64,000 bases of DNA from Hydractinia symbiolongicarpus (GCF_029227915.1 NC_079878.1:31709501-31773500); one strand, 5' to 3'. Numbered from the stretch's first letter, positions 1-10,569 are shown. Notes: generated by a model not told the origin, from the sequence alone. A program made the numbers and translations.

Positions 1-1361
1 AAAAATGAAAACATTTTTGAAAACTACAAGTCTCATGCGTTTTAGTGGTGAAAAAATAATTTATAAAAACGTTCGGGAAATGAGTTTACACCCTGGGTAC
101 TCTCTTTGTATACTTTTGACTATACTGGCCGAGTCCGGGATTTACGGGAAATCACAGGTTTTCATTTGCCGGCGATTAAACTTCTTTTATTCAGCGTCTC
201 ATCAAAAATGAAAACATTTTTGAAAACTACAAGTCTCATGCGTTTTAGTGGTGAAAAAATAATTTAAAAATTCGTTAGGGAAATGAATTTACTCACTGGG
301 TACTTTCCTTGTATACTTTTCACTATACGGGCCGAGACCGGGATTTACGGGAAATTGCGGGTTTTCGTTTGCGGGCGATTAAACTCCTTTTATTCAGCGT
401 CTCATCAAAAATGAAAACATTTTTAAAAACTACAAGTCTCATGGGCTTTAATGGTGAAATAATAATTTAAAAAATCGTTCGGGAAATGAGTTTACTCCCT
501 GGGTACTTTCTTTGTATACTTTTGACTATACGGGCCGAGTACGGGATTTACGGGAAATCGCAGGTTTTCGTTTGCCGGCGATTAAACTTCTTTTATTCAG
601 CGTCTCATCAAAAATGAAAACATTTTTGAAAACTACAAGTCTCATGCGTTTTAGTGGTGAAAAAATAATTTAAAAAATCGTTCGATAAATGAGTTTACAC
701 CCTGGGTACTTTCTTTGTATACTTTTGACTATACGGGTCGAGTCCGGGATTTACGGGAAATCGCAGGTTTTCGTTCGCCGGCGACTAAACTTCTTTTATT
801 CAGCGTCTCATCAAAAATGAAAACATTTTTAAAAACTACAAGTCTCATACGTTTTAGTGGTGAAAAAATAATTTAAAAATTCGTTCGGGAAATGAGTTTA
901 CTTACTGGGTACTTTCCTTGTATACTTTTAACTATACGGGTCGAGTCCGGGATTTACGGGAAATCGCGGGTTTTCGTTTGCCGGCGATTAACCTTCTTTT
1001 ATTCAGCGTCTCATCAAAAATGAAAACATTTTTGAAAACTACAAGTCTCATGCGTTTTAGTGGTGAAAAAATAATTTAAAAAATCGTTCGGGAAATGAGT
1101 TTACTCCCTGGGTACTTTCTTTGTATACTTTTGACTATACGGGCCGAGTCCGGAATTTACGGGAAATCGCAGATTTTCGTTTGCCGGCGATTAAACTTCT
1201 TTTATTCGGCGTCCCATCAAATATGAAAATATTTTTGAAAACTACAAGTCTCATGCGTTTAGTGGTAAAAAAATAATAAAAAAATCGTTCGGGAAATGAG
1301 TTTACTCCCTGGGTACTTTCTTTGTGTACTTTTGACTATACGGGCCAATCCCGGGATTTAT
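1..1361 (+). repeat. Left arm of a large imperfect inverted duplication
   Basis: This stretch reappears in reverse complement at 2391-3548. The monomer at 5-211 is matched base for base, in its translated frames, by the complement of 3338-3544. The unusual monomer around 1205-1361 (GCGTTTAGTGGTAAAA, TTTGTGTACT, GGCCAATCCCGGGATTTA) is matched at 2391-2545. Pairing constants are x+y=3752 at the inner end and 3549 at the outer end; they differ by exactly 203, so one arm lost or gained a monomer. The arm is cut by the window edge, so its full length is unknown. Confidence 0.88.
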
Positions 1362-2380
1362 GGGAAATCGCGGGTTTTCGTTTGCCGGCGATTAACCTTC
1401 CTTTATTCAGCGTCTCATCAAAAATGAAAACATTTTTAAAAACTACAAGTCTCATGGGCTTTAGTGGTGAAATAATAATTTAAAAAATCGTTTGAGAAAT
1501 GAGTTTACTCCCTGGGTACATTCTTTGTATACTTTTGACTATACGGACCGAGTCCAGGATTTACGGGAAATCGCAGGTTTTCGTTTACCGGCGATTAAAC
1601 TTCTTTTATTCAGCGTCTCATCAAAAATGAAAACATTTTTAAAAACTACAAGTCTTATGCGTTTTAGTGGTGAAAAGTAATTTAAAAAATCGTTCGGGAA
1701 ATGAGTTTACTCCCTGGGTACTTTCTTTGTATACTTTTGACTAAACGGGCCAAGCCCGTGATTTACGGGAAATCGCGGGTTTTCGTTTGCCGGCGATTAA
1801 ATTTCTTTTATTCAGCGTCTCATCAAAAATGAAAACATTTTTAAAAACTACAAGTCTTATGCGTTTTAGTGGTGAAAAAATAATTTAAAAAATCGTTCTG
1901 GAAATGAGTTTACTCCCTGAGTACTCTCTTTGTATACTTTTGACTATACGGGCCGAGTCCGGGATTTACGGGAAATCGCAGGTTTTCGTTTGCCGGCGAT
2001 TAAACTGCTTTTATTCAGCGTCTCATCAATAATGAAAACATTCTTGAATACTACAAGTCTCATGCGTTTTAGTGGTGAAATAATAATTTAAAAAATCGTT
2101 TGGGAAATGAGTTTACTCCCTGGGTACTTTCTTTGTATACTTTTGACTATACGGGCCGAGTCCAGGATTTACGGGAAATCGCAGGTTTTCGTTTGCCGGC
2201 GATTAAACTTCTTTTATTCAGCGTCTCATCAAAAATGAAAACATTTTTAAAAACTACAAGTCTCATGCGTTTTAGTGGTGAAAAAGTAATTTAAAAAATC
2301 GTTCGGGAAATGAGTTTACTCCCTGGGTACTTTCTTTGTATACTCTTGACTATACGGGCCAAGCCCGGATTTACGGCAAA
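1362..2380 (+). repeat. Spacer monomers between the inverted arms (5 monomers)
   Basis: About five + monomers lie between the inner end of the left arm (1361) and the fold-back point. They include the subtypes with TTTGAGAAATGAG (about 1490), CAAGCCCGTGATTT (about 1751), GAAATAATAATTT (2075) and GAGTCCAGGATTT (2158). A perfectly symmetric fold-back would place the mirror of position 1360 near 3402; it is instead at 2392, about five monomer lengths (1010 bp) closer. The five monomers were therefore added on the left, lost on the right, or skipped when the inversion formed. Confidence 0.75.
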
Positions 2381-2410
2381 TATTTTTCCCTTAAATCCCG
2401 GGATTGGCCC
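2357..2410. other. Fold-back junction where monomer orientation inverts
   Basis: A + monomer runs to about 2380, ending GGGCCAAGCCCGGATTTACG then GCAAAT. From about 2382 the complementary sense begins, with TTTTTCCCTTAAATCCCGG then GATTGGCCC. The reverse complement of 2381-2410 aligns with 2357-2380 apart from one substitution, one extra G and a few changes at the tip. The two orientations therefore meet at the same phase of the monomer with almost no spacer, forming an imperfect stem of about 25 bp. The meeting point is the intramonomer dyad GATTT-N5-AAATC. Unlike a random insertion, no foreign DNA is present. Confidence 0.9.
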
Positions 2411-3326
2411 GTATAGTCAAAAGTACACAAAGAAAGTACCCAGGGAGTAAACTCATTTCCCGAACGATTTTTTTATTATTTTTTTACCACTAAACGCATG
2501 AGACTTGTAGTTTTCAAAAATATTTTCATATTTGATGGGACGCCGAATAAAAGAAGTTTAATCGCCGGCAAACGAAAACCTGCGATTTCCCGTAAATCCT
2601 GGACTCGGCCCGTATAGTCAAAAGTATACAAAGAAAGTACCCAGGGAGTAAACTCATTTCCCAAACGATTTTTTAAATTATTTTTTCACCACTAAAACGT
2701 ATGAGACTTGTAGTTTTTAAAAATGTTTTCATTTTTGATGAGACGCTGAATAAAAGAAGTTTAGTCGCCGGCGAACGAAAACCTGCGATTTCCCGTAAAT
2801 CCCGGACTCGACCCGTATAGTCAAAAGTATACAAAGAAAGTACCCAGGGTGTAAACTCATTTATCGAACGATTTTTTAAATTATTTTTTCACCACTAAAA
2901 CGCATGAGACTTGTAGTTTTCAAAAATATTTTCATTTTTGATGAGACGCTGAATAAAAGAAGTTTAATCGCCGGCAAACGAAAACCTGCGATTTCCCGTA
3001 AATCCCGTACTCGGCCCGTATAGTCAAAAGTATACAAAGAAAGTACCCAGGGAGTAAACTCATTTCCCGAACGATTTTTTAAATTATTATTTCACCACTA
3101 AAGCCCATGAGACTTGTAGTTTTTAAAAATGTTTTCATTTTTGATGAGACGCTGAATAAAAGAAGTTTAATCGCCGGCAAACGAAAACCCGCAATTTCCC
3201 GTAAATCCCGGTCTCGGCCCGTATAGTCAAAAGTATACAAGGAAAGTACCCAGTGAGTAAACTCATTTCCCTAACGAATTTTTAAATTATTTTTTCACCA
3301 CTAAAACGCATGAGACTTGTAGTTTT

Positions 3327-3346
3327 CAAAAATGTTTTCATTTTTG
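3327..3346. repeat. Intramonomer dyad 1: 8-bp stem, 4-nt TTTT loop (example)
   Basis: CAAAAATG-TTTT-CATTTTTG is a perfect inverted repeat. It recurs in a large share of monomers. In others the first base is T (TTTTAAAAATG), leaving a 7-bp stem. This is the strongest self-complementary element of the unit and could extrude as a short hairpin; whether it has a function is inference. Confidence 0.85.
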
Positions 3347-3548
3347 ATGAGACGCTGAATAAAAGAAGTTTAATCGCCGGCAAATGAAAACCTGTGATTT
3401 CCCGTAAATCCCGGACTCGGCCAGTATAGTCAAAAGTATACAAAGAGAGTACCCAGGGTGTAAACTCATTTCCCGAACGTTTTTATAAATTATTTTTTCA
3501 CCACTAAAACGCATGAGACTTGTAGTTTTCAAAAATGTTTTCATTTTT
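3346..3548 (-). repeat. Representative 203-bp monomer
   Basis: Taken from GATGAGACGCT to the base before the next such motif at 3549. Landmarks in + strand order: GATGAGACGCTGAATAAAAG, GTTTAATCGCCGGC, the GATTT-CCCGT-AAATC dyad, a CGG(A/C)CTCGGCC segment, GTATAGTCAAAAGTATACAA, AAACTCATTTCCCGAACG, an A/T tract, TTTTTTCACCACTAAAACGC, ATGAGACTTGTAG, and the CAAAAATG-TTTT-CATTTTTG dyad that straddles the monomer boundary. Because 203 is not a multiple of 3, any open frame shifts at every unit. Confidence 0.9.
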
Positions 3549-3598
3549 GATGAGACGCTGAATAAAAGAAGTTTAATCGCCGGCAAACGAAAACCTGC

Positions 3599-3613
3599 GA
3601 TTTCCCGTAAATC
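3599..3613. repeat. Intramonomer dyad 2: GATTT-N5-AAATC (example)
   Basis: GATTTCCCGTAAATC has 5-bp complementary arms around a 5-nt loop and occurs in most monomers. The orientation switch near 2381 sits on this element, so it may have supplied the microhomology for the fold-back. Confidence 0.75.
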
Positions 3614-6600
3614 CCGGACTCGGCCCGTATAGTCAAAAGTATACAAAGAAAGTACCCAGGGAGTAAACTCATTTCCCAAACGATTTTTTAAATTATTATT
3701 TCACCACTAAAGCCCATGAGACTTGTAGTTTTCAAAAATGTTTTCATTTTTGATGAGACGCTGAATAAAAGAAGGTTAATCGCCGGCAAACAAAAACCCG
3801 CGATTTCCCGTAAATCCCGGACTCGACCCGTATAGTTAAAAGTATACAAGGAAAGTACCCAGTGAGTAAACTCATTTCCCGAACGAATTTTTAAATTATT
3901 TTTTCACCACTAAAACGTATGAGACTTGTAGTTTTTAAAAATGTTTTCATTTTTGATGAGACGCTGAATAAAAGAAGTTTAATCGCCGGCAAACGAAAAC
4001 CTGCGATTTCCCGTAAATCCCGGACTCGACCCGTATAGTCAAAAGTATACAAAGAAAGTACCCAGGGTGTAAACTCATTTATCGAACGATTTTTTAAATT
4101 ATTTTTTCACCACTAAAACGCATGAGACTTGTAGTTTTCAAAAATGTTTTCATTTTTGATGAGACGCTGAATAAAAGAAGTTCAATCGCCGGCAAACGAA
4201 AACCTGCGATTTCCCGTAAATCCCGTACTCGGCCCGTATAGTCAAAAGTATACAAAGAAAGTACCCAGGGAGTAAACTCATTTCCCGAACGATTTTTTAA
4301 ATTATTATTTCACCACTAAAGCCCATGAGACTTGTAGTTTTTAAAAATGTTTTCATTTTTGATGAGACGCTGAATAAAAGAAGTTTAATCGCCGGCAAAC
4401 GAAAACCCGCAATTTCCCGTAAATCCCGGTCTCGGCCCGTATAGTCAAAAGTATACAAGGAAAGTACCGAGTGAGTAAACTCATTTCCCTAACGAATTTT
4501 TAAAATATTTTTTCACCACTAAAACGCATGAGACTTGTAGTTTTCAAAAATGTTTTCATTTTTGATGAGACGCTGAATAAAAGAAGTTTAATCGCTGGCA
4601 AATGAAAACCTGTGATTTCCCGTAAATCCCGGACTCGGCCAGTATAGTCAAAAGTATACAAAGAGAGTACCCAGGGTGTAAACTCATTTCCCGAACGTTT
4701 TTAAAAATTATTTTTTCACCACTAAAACGCATGAGACATGTAGTTTTCAAAAATATTTTCATATTTGATGGGACGCTGAATAAAAAAAGTTTAATCGCCG
4801 GCAAACGAAAACCTGCGATTTCCCGTAAATCCCGTACTCGGCCCGTATAGTGAAAAGTATACAAAGAAAGTACCCAGGGAGTAAACTCATTTCCCGAACG
4901 ATTTTTTAAATTATTATTTCACCACTAAAGCCCATGAGACTTGTAGTTTTTAAAAATGTTTTCATTTTTAATGAGACGCTGAATAAAAGAAGTTTAATCG
5001 CCGGCAAACGAAAACCCGCAATTTGCCGTAAATCCTGGTCTCGGCCCGTATAGTCAAAAGTATACAAGGAAAGTACCCAGTGAGTAAACTCATTTCCCTA
5101 ACGAATTTTTAAATTATTTTTTCACCACTAAAACGCATGAGACTTGTAGTTTTCAAAAATGTTTTCATTTTTGATGAGACGCTGAATAAAAGAAGTTTAA
5201 TCGCCGGCAAACGAAAACTCGCGATTTCCCGTAAATCCCGGACTCCACCCGTATAGTCAAAAGTATACAAAGAAAGTACCCAGGGTGTAAATTCATTTCT
5301 CGAACGATTTTTTAAATTATTTTTTCACCACTAAAACGCATGAGACTTGTAGTTTTCAAAAATGTTTTCATTTTTGATGAGACGCTGAATAAAAGAAGTT
5401 TAATCGCCGGCAAACGAAAACCTGCGATTTCCCGTAAATCCCGTACTCGGCCCGTATAGTCAAAAGTATACAAAGAAAGTACCCAGGGGGTAAACTCATT
5501 TCCCGAACGATTTTTTAAATTATTATTTCACCACTAAAGCCCATGAGACTTGTAGTTTTTAAAAATGTTTTCATTTTTAATGAGACGCTGAATAAAAGAA
5601 GTTTAATCGCCGGCAGACGAAAACCCGCAATTTCCCGTAAATCCCGGTCTCGGCCCGTATAGTCAAAAGTATACAAGGAAAGTACCCAGTGAGTAAACTC
5701 ATTTCCCTAACGAATTTTTAAATTATTTTTTCACCACTAAAACGCATGAGGCTTGTAGTTTTCAAAAATGTTTTCATTTTTGATGAGACGTTGAATAAAA
5801 GAAGTTTAATCGCTGGCAAATGAAAACCTGTGATTTCCCGTAAATCCCGGACTCGGCCAGTATAGTCAAAAGTATACAAAGAGAGTACCCAGGGTGTAAA
5901 CTCATTTCCCGAACGTTTTTAAAAATTATTTTTTCACCACTAAAACGCATGAGACATGTAGTTTTCAAAAATATTTTCATATTTGATGGGACGCTGAATA
6001 AAAAAAGTTTAATCGCCGGCAAACGAAAACCTGCGATTTCCCGTAAATCCCGTACTCGGCCCGTATAGTCAAAAGTATACAAAGAAAGTACCCAGGGAGT
6101 AAACTCATTTCCCGAACGATTTTTTAAATTATTATTTCACCACTAAAGCCCATGAGACTTGTAGTTTTTAAAAATGTTTTCATTTTTAATGAGACGCTGA
6201 ATAAAAGAAGTTTAATCGCCGGCAAACGAAAACCCGCAATTTCCCGTAAATCCTGGTCTCGGCCCGTATAGTCAAAAGTATACAAGGAAAGTACCCAGTG
6301 AGTAAACTCATTTCCCTAACGAATTTTTAAATTATTTTTTCACCACTAAAACGCATGAGACTTGTAGTTTTCAAAAATGTTTTCATTTTTGATGAGACGC
6401 TGAATAAAAGAAGTTTAATCGCTGGCAAATGAAAACCTGTGATTTCCCGTAAATCCCGGACTCGGCCAGTATAGTCAAAAGTATACAAAGAGAGTACCCA
6501 GGGTGTAAACTCATTTCCCGAACGTTTTTAAAAATTATTTTTTCACCACTAAAACGCATGAGACATGTAGTTTTCAAAAATGTTTTCATTTTTGATGAGA

Positions 6601-6920
6601 CGCTGAATAAAAGAAGTTTGATCGCCTGCAAACGAAAACCTGCGATTTCCCGTAAATCCCGGACTCGGCCCGTATAGTCAAAAGTATACAAAGAAAGTAC
6701 CCAGGGAGTAAACTCATTTCCCAAACGATTTTTTAAATTATTATTTCACCACTAAAGCCCATGAGACCTGTAGTTTTTAAAAATGTTTTCATTTTTGATG
6801 AGACGCTGAATAAAAGAAGTTTAATCGCCGGCAAACGAAAACCCGCAATTTCCCGTAAATCCCGGTCTCGGCCCGTATAGGCAAAAGTATACAAGGAAAG
6901 TACCCAGTGAGTAAACTCAT

Positions 6921-7063
6921 TTCCCTAACGAATTTTTAAATTATTTTTTCACCACTAAAACGCATGAGACTTGTAGTTTTCAAAAATTTTTTCATTTTTG
7001 TAGTCAAAAGTATACAAAGAAAGTACCCAGGGGGTAAACTCATTTCCCGAACGATTTTTTAAA
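6921..7063 (-). repeat. Truncated monomer with 80-bp out-of-phase deletion
   Basis: At 7000/7001, TTCATTTTTG is joined directly to TAGTCAAAAG. About 80 bp that should lie between them (from ATGAGACGCTGAAT through CTCGGCCCGTA) are missing, leaving a unit of about 123 bp. Downstream repeat phase is shifted accordingly: the distance between equivalent frames at 6383 and 7928 is 1545, not 1624. This is the only large out-of-phase event I found in the window besides the inversion. Confidence 0.9.
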
Positions 7064-7690
7064 TTATTATTTCACCACTAAAGCCCATGTGACTTGTAGT
7101 ATTTAAAAATACTTTCATTTTTGATGAGACGCTGAATAAAAGAAGTTTAATCGCCGCCAAACAAAAACCCGCGACTTCCCGTAAATCCCGGACTAGGCCC
7201 GTATAGTCAAAAGTATACAAAGAAAGTACCCAGGGAGTAAACTCATTTCCCGAACGATTTTTTAAATTATTTTTTCACCACTAAAACGCATGAGACTTGT
7301 AGTTTTCAAAAATGTTTTCATTTTTGATGAGACGCTAAATAACAGAAGTTTAATCGCCGGCAAAGGAAAACCTGCGATTTCCCGTAAATCCCGGACTCGC
7401 CCCGTATAGTCAAAAGTATACAAAGAAAGTGCCCGGGGTGTAAACTCATTTACCGAACGATTTTTTAAATTATTATTTCACCACTAAAGCCCATGAGACT
7501 TGTAGTTTTTAAAAATGTTTTCATTTTTGATGAGACGTTTAATAAAAGAGGTTTAATCGCCGGCAAACGAAATCCCGCGATTTCCCGTAAATCCCGGGCT
7601 TGGCCCGTATAGTCGAATGTATACAAAGAAAGTACCCAGGAAGTAAACTCATTTCCCGAACGATTTTTTAAATTATTTTTTCACCACTAA
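7001..7690 (-). repeat. Multi-monomer block, copied at 10858-11547
   Basis: It shares private variants with the later copy at a constant offset of 3857 bp (19 monomers): GTAGTATTTAAAAATACTTTC, GACTAGGCCCG (7191 and 11048), GTGCCCGGGGTG, and CGAAATCC. Its left edge coincides with the 80-bp deletion point at 7001, suggesting the truncation is the seam where this block was joined. The copies have since diverged slightly, for example CCATGTGAC against CCATGAGAC. Confidence 0.75.
7595..7607. repeat. Subtype-specific dyad CGGGC-TTG-GCCCG (example)
   Basis: Monomers of the CTTGGCCCG subtype have CGGGCTTGGCCCG, a 5-bp stem with a 3-nt loop. The common subtype has CGGACTCGGCCCG and cannot form it. 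It therefore arises from the GGCTTGG variant and is found only in a subset of units. Confidence 0.65.
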
Positions 7691-9145
7691 AACGCATGAG
7701 ACTTGTAGTTTTCAAAAATGTTTTCATTTTTGATGAGACGCTGAATAAAAGAAGTTTAATCGCCGGCAAACGAAAACCTGCAATTTCCCGTAAATCCCGG
7801 TCTCGGCCCGTATAGTCAAAAGTATACAAGGAAAGTACCCAGGGAGTAAACTCATTTCCCTAACGAATTTTTAAATTATTTTTTCACCACTAAAACGCAT
7901 GAGACTTGTAGTTTTCAAAAATGGATTTCATTTTTGATGAGACGCTGAATAAAAGAAGTTTAATCGCCGGCAAATGAAAACCTGTGATTTCCCGTAAATC
8001 CCGGACTCGGCCAGTATAATCAAAAGTATACAAAGAGAGTACCCAGGGTGTAAACTCATTTCCCGAACGTTTTTATAAATTATTTTTTCACCACTAAAAC
8101 GCATGAGACTTGTAGTTTTCAAAAATGTTTTCATTTTTGATGAGACGCTGAATAAAAGAAGTTTAATCGCCGGCAAACGAAAACCTGCGATTTCCCGTAA
8201 ATCCCGGACTCGGCCCGTATAGTCGAAAGTATACAAAGAAAGTATCCAGGGAGTAAACTCATTTCCCAAACGATTTTTTAAATTTTTTTTTCACCACTAA
8301 AACGCATGAGACTTGTAGTTTTCAAAAATGTTTTCATTTTTGATGAGACGCTGAATAAAAGAAGTTTAATCGCCGGCAAACGAAAACCTGCAATTTCCCG
8401 TAAATCCCGGTCTCGGCCCGTATAGTCAAAAGTATACAAAGAAAGTACCCAGTGAGTAAACTCATTTCCCTAACGAATTTTTAAATTATTTTTTCACCAC
8501 TAAAACGCATGAGACTTGTAGTTTTCAAAAATGTTTTCATTTTTGATGAGACGCTGAATAAAAGAAGTTTAATCGCCGGCAAATGAAAACCTGTGATTTC
8601 CCGTAAATCCCGGACTCGGCCAGTATAGTCAAAAGTATACAAAGAGAGTACCCAGGGTGTAAACTCATTTCCCGAACGTTTTTATAAATTATTTTTTCAC
8701 CACTAAAACGCATGAGACTTGTAGTTTTCAAAAATGTTTTCATTTTTGATGAGACGCTGAATAAAAGAAGTTTAATTGCCGGCAAACGAAAACCTGCGAT
8801 TTCCCGTAAATCCCGGACTCGGCCCGTATAGTCAAAAGTATACAAAGAAAGTACCCAGGGAGTAAACTCATTTCCCGAACGATTTTTTAAATTATTATTT
8901 CACCACTAAAGCCCATGAGACTTGTAGTTTTTAAAAATGTTTTCATTTTTGATGAGACGCTGAATAAAAGAAGTTTAATCGCCGGCAAACGAAAACCCGC
9001 AATTTCCCGTAAATCCCGGTCTCGGCCCGTATAGTCAAAAGTATACAAGGAAAGTACCCAGTGAGTAAACTCATTTCCCTAACGAATTTTTAAATTATTT
9101 TTTCACCACTAAAACGCATGAGACTTGTAGTTTTCAAAAATGTTT

Positions 9146-9551
9146 TCATTTTTGATGAGACGCTGAATAAACGAAGTTTAATCGCTGGCAAATGAAAACC
9201 TGTGATTTCCCGTAAATCCCGGACTCGGCCAGTATAGTCAAAAGTATACAAAGAGAGTACCCAGGGTGTAAACTCATTTCCCGAACGTTTTTATAAATTA
9301 TTTTTTCACCACTAAAACGCATGAGACATGTAGTTTTCAAAAATGTTTTCATTTTTGATGAGACGCTGAATAAAAGAAGTTTAATCGCCGGCAAATGAAA
9401 ACCTGTGATTTCCCGTAAATCCCGGACTCGGCCAGTATAGTCAAAAGTATACAAAGAGAGTACCCAGGGTGTAAACTCATTTCCCGAACGTTTTTATAAA
9501 TTAATTTTTCACCACTAAAACGCATGAGACTTGTAGTTTTCAAAAATGTTT
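9146..9551 (-). repeat. Single-monomer duplication within the trimer zone
   Basis: The CTGTGATTTCCC/GGCCAGTATAG monomer appears twice in succession (markers at 9229 and 9432, 203 bp apart) instead of once every three units. The two differ slightly: GACATGTAG against GACTTGTAG, and TTATAAATTATTT against TTATAAATTAATT. Confidence 0.75.
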
Positions 9552-10569
9552 TCATTTTTGATGAGACGCTGAATAAAAGAAGTTTAATCGCCGGCAAACG
9601 AAAACCTGCAATTTCCCGTAAATCCCGGACTCGGCCCGTATAGTCAAAAGTATACAAAGAAAGTACCCAGGGAGTAAACTCATTTCCCAAACGATTTTTT
9701 AAATTATTATTTCACCAATAAAGCCCACGAGACTTGTAGTTTTTAAAAATGTTTTCATTTTTGATGAGACGCTGAATAAAAGAAGTTTAATCGCCGGCAA
9801 ACGAAAACCCGCAATTTCCCGTAAATCCCGGTCTCGGCCCGTATAGTCAAAAGTATACAAGGAAAGTACCCAGTGAGTAAACTCATTTCCCTAACAAATT
9901 TTTAAATTATTTTTTCACCACTAAAACGCATGAGACTTGTAGTTTTCAAAAATGTTTTCATTTTTGATGAGACGCTGAATAAAAGAAGTTTAATCGCTGG
10001 CAAATGAAAACCTGTGATTTCCCGTAAATCCCGGACTCGGCCAGTATAGTCAAAAGTATACAAAGAGAGTACCCAGGGTGTAAACTCATTTCCCGAACGT
10101 TTTTTTAAATTATTTTTTCACCACTAAAACGCATGAGAGATGTAGATTTCAAAAATGTTTTCATTTTTGATGAGACGCTGAATAAAAGAAGTTTAATCGC
10201 CTGCAAACGAAAACCTGCGATTTTCCGTAAATCCCGGACTCGGCCCGTATAGTCAAAAGTATACAAAGAAAGTACCCAGGGAGTAAACTCATTTCCCAAA
10301 CGATTTTTTAAATTATTATTTCACCACTAAAGCCCATGAGACTTGTAGTTTTTAAAAATGTTTTCATTTTTGATGAGACGCTGAGTAAAAGAAGTTTAAT
10401 CGCCGGCAAACGAAAACCCGCGATTTCCCGTAAATCCCGGACTCGGCCCGTATAGTCAAAAGTATACAAAGAAAGTACCCAGTAAGTAAACTCATTTCCC
10501 GAACGAATTTTTAAATTATTTTTTCACCACTAAAACGCATGAGACTTGTAGTTTTCAGAAATGTTTTCA

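Larger units (their letters stand above)
1..2381 (+). repeat. Array segment in + orientation (about 11.7 monomers)
   Basis: Head-to-tail monomers read here in the opposite sense to the rest of the window. In this sense each contains, in order, CTACAAGTCTCATGCG, TTTAGTGGTGAAA, AATGAGTTTAC, CTGGGTAC, TGACTATACGGGCC and GCCGGCGATTAAAC. Subtypes alternate: one with CATGGGCTTTA (from about 430 and 1450), one with CATACG (about 845), and one with a TTCGGCGTCCC/AAATATG variant (about 1205-1225). The segment continues beyond the left edge of the window. It ends at the fold-back junction near 2381. Confidence 0.95.
2391..3548 (-). repeat. Right arm of the inverted duplication, one monomer shorter
   Basis: Reading rightward, the subtypes occur in the mirror order of the left arm: the CGCCGAATAAA/GTACACAAAG monomer, then ACGTATGAG, then the GTCGCCGGCGAACG and TTTATCGAACG monomer, then the GTACTCGG/AAGCCCATGAG monomer, then GGTCTCGG/CCCTAACGAATTT, then GGCCAGTATAG/CGTTTTTATAAATT. 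Between about 2577 and 2680 the sequence stops matching the left arm and instead resembles the monomer at 2100-2290 (TCCTGGACTCGG, CCCAAACG). One monomer is missing there. Confidence 0.85.
2382..10569 (-). repeat. Three-monomer (609-bp) higher-order repeat zone
   Basis: A trio of subtypes recurs: a GTACTCGG + AAGCCCATGAG monomer, a GGTCTCGG + CCCTAACGAATTT monomer, and a CTGTGATTTCCC + GGCCAGTATAG + AGAGAGTACCC monomer. The marker CCAGTATAGT falls at 3421, 4639, 5857, 6466, 8011, 8620, 9229, 9432 and 10041. Spacings of 609 or 1218 bp dominate; the exceptions are the truncation near 7000 (1545) and one single-monomer duplication (9229 to 9432). In some copies the third monomer carries GACATGTAG (about 4735, 5953, 6562 and 9326), which marks a sublineage. 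No gene is present. Confidence 0.85.

Noticed and set aside
1-2381. Terminal inverted repeats of a large DNA transposon
   Set aside because: The inverted arms consist of ordinary satellite monomers with no transposase, no target-site duplication and no unique interior. An inversion within the array explains them.
3338-3679. Open reading frames of 62-113 codons on the - strand, and 71-97 codons on the + strand, recurring through the window (for example 9349-9690 and 26885-27178)
   Set aside because: They recur with the monomer, shift frame at each unit because 203 is not a multiple of 3, end wherever the phase brings a stop, and overlap one another on both strands. There is no consistent start context, and their variants follow the DNA subtypes, with no sign of protein constraint. 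They are by-products of the satellite.
7608-7625. CENP-B-box-like sequence in the CCCGTATAGTCGAATG subtype (complement TTCGACTATACGGG)
   Set aside because: It resembles the TTCGnnnnAnnCGGG core but is one base short between TTCG and A. Most monomers have GTCAAAAG instead, destroying TTCG. A chance resemblance is more likely; no exact box was found.
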